NCBI RefSeq assembly: GCF_900142565.1
Contig: NZ_FRBH01000005.1
Coordinates: 248,001 to 312,000, forward strand
DNA length: 64,000 nt
Reading direction: 5' to 3'
DNA from: Chishuiella changwenlii
Lineage (GTDB): Bacteria; Bacteroidota; Bacteroidia; Flavobacteriales; Weeksellaceae
The notes below the pieces were generated by a model. The model made no database searches, had not been told where the DNA came from, and saw only the letters and a program-made list of their open reading frames with translations. The first letter of the stretch is position 1. Every line of letters begins with the position of its first letter. A program made the position numbers and the translations under genes. Of this stretch, positions 63,121 through 64,000 are shown in pieces.

Positions 63121-64000
63121 TGTCTTTCTATCATACGTTAGGGAAAATTCCCTCTAAACGTCATACCGTTTTTAGAAAACCAAATGGAGACTTATACGCA
63201 GAAGAACTAGTATCTACACATGGTTTTTCTAGTACATATTCATTGGTTTATCATTGCTATCCGCCAACATTGGTTAAGCAAATTAATGAGCCTTACTCTG
63301 TTGAGCCTAAAATTGCACGCGAAAAACACTTAAAACATACTTCTTTAAAAGGGTTTAATGTTAAACCAACAAAAGATTATCTAGAATCTAGAGTTCCAGT
63401 TTTAGTGAATAATGATTTGCATATTTCTTTAGCAGCTCCACAAGAATCTATGACAGATTACTTTTATAAAAACTCTCAAGCAGATGAAGTAATTTTTATT
63501 CATGAAGGGTCTGGAGTTTTAAAAACTGGATATGGACAAATTGAATTCGAATACGGAGATTATTTAATCGTTCCTAGAGGAATTATTTATCAATTAAATT
63601 TTAACGATGAAAACAATCGTTTATTGATTGTTGAATCTTTTAGTCCAATAGAAACTCCAAAAAGATATCGTAACAATTTTGGTCAATTAATGGAACATTC
63701 TCCATTTTGTGAACGTGATATAAAACGTCCAGAAAATTTAGAAACATTTGACGAAAAGGGAGATTTTAAAATACTTATAAAAAAAGAAGGATTAATCTAT
63801 CCATATATTTATGGTACACATCCTTTTGATTTTGTTGGCTGGGACGGTCATCATTATCCTTGGGGATTATCTATTCATAATTTTGAGCCAATAACAGGAC
63901 GCATTCATCAACCACCACCAATACATCAAACTTTTGAAGGTGGCGGATTTGTTATTTGCAGTTTCGTACCAAGGTTATATGATTATCACCCACAATCAAT
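63121..64000 (+). CDS. hmgA: Homogentisate 1,2-dioxygenase (5' part)
   Basis: The ATG at 63121 opens a frame that stays open to the window end (293 codons visible). It starts MSFYHTLGKIPSKRHTVFRK and contains the cupin-like DEVIFIHEGSGVLKTGYGQIEFEYGDYLIVPRG, then FDFVGWDGHHYPWGLSIHNFEPITGRIHQPPP, the bacterial HmgA pattern. The enzyme opens the homogentisate ring in tyrosine and phenylalanine breakdown. The metal ligands should lie further on, beyond the edge, so they cannot be checked here. No hppD or fahA is visible. Confidence 0.9.

Noticed and set aside
1-64000. Prophage, integrative element or other defence system
   Set aside because: No integrase, transposase, relaxase, phage structural gene, restriction enzyme or CRISPR-associated gene was found; gene content and codon use look uniform.

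Overview
The window comes from a low-GC member of the Bacteroidota, class Flavobacteriia. A Weeksellaceae-like or related marine or clinical flavobacterium is my best guess, from general feel rather than a search. The evidence is the AT-rich sequence, the class-specific promoter form (TTTG or TTG at -33, 19-21 bases, then TAnnTTTG at -7) upstream of several genes, and typical family content: DUF5686 and GSCFA proteins, a type IX-style sorting tail, an ArgF'-type carbamoyltransferase, YpdA and the sdhCAB order. The region reads as chromosomal core. I see no prophage, integrase, transposase, CRISPR array, rRNA or plasmid gene.

Layout. 1-3020: a truncated BrnQ-type carrier (minus), then fabG and menD (plus). 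3042-16979: a long, mostly minus-strand housekeeping stretch with a small membrane protein, a SanA-type protein, cysH, rpoN, asnS, a MORN lipoprotein, a DUF5686 outer-membrane protein, pyrH-frr, tatD, a GSCFA protein, a prenyl synthase, a membrane protein and a luciferase-like oxidoreductase. 17261-21537: a TPR/transmembrane/HTH regulator convergent with an MBG-domain sorted protein and a beta-barrel. 21799-27984: a TetR-TolC-HlyD-RND efflux operon with a clear promoter and overlapping palindrome. 28134-33528 (plus): ypdA, a methyltransferase, a Kef-type antiporter and dinB. 33542-36513 (minus): ECF sigma factor, NlpC/P60 lipoprotein, outer-membrane barrel. 36625-42941 (minus): a second tripartite RND system preceded by a small His-containing secreted protein. 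43147-43706: a 47-residue DUF1737 gene and three identical tRNA-Gln genes. 43792-51482: a TPR-like lipoprotein, guaA, a TlpA-like lipoprotein, then queA-rlmN-unknown-ispB. 51858-56730: argF', an M48 peptidase, an unknown secreted protein and a DUF72 protein. 57023-64000: htpG, sdhCAB and the 5' part of hmgA.

How it works together. Most genes serve core metabolism and envelope biology: fatty acids, menaquinone (menD plus isoprenoid synthases, feeding the menaquinone-linked sdhCAB), sulfate and arginine assimilation, guanine nucleotides, queuosine and 23S rRNA modification, ribosome recycling and two multidrug pumps. The most interesting non-gene signals are two intergenic elements (51535-51852 and 56840-56999) that share similar terminal inverted repeats, the triplicated tRNA-Gln, a perfect stem-loop between sdhA and sdhB, and a terminator lying across both stop codons of a convergent gene pair. 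No clear undescribed system stands out; the regulator/MBG/barrel locus and the shared inverted-repeat elements are the best leads.
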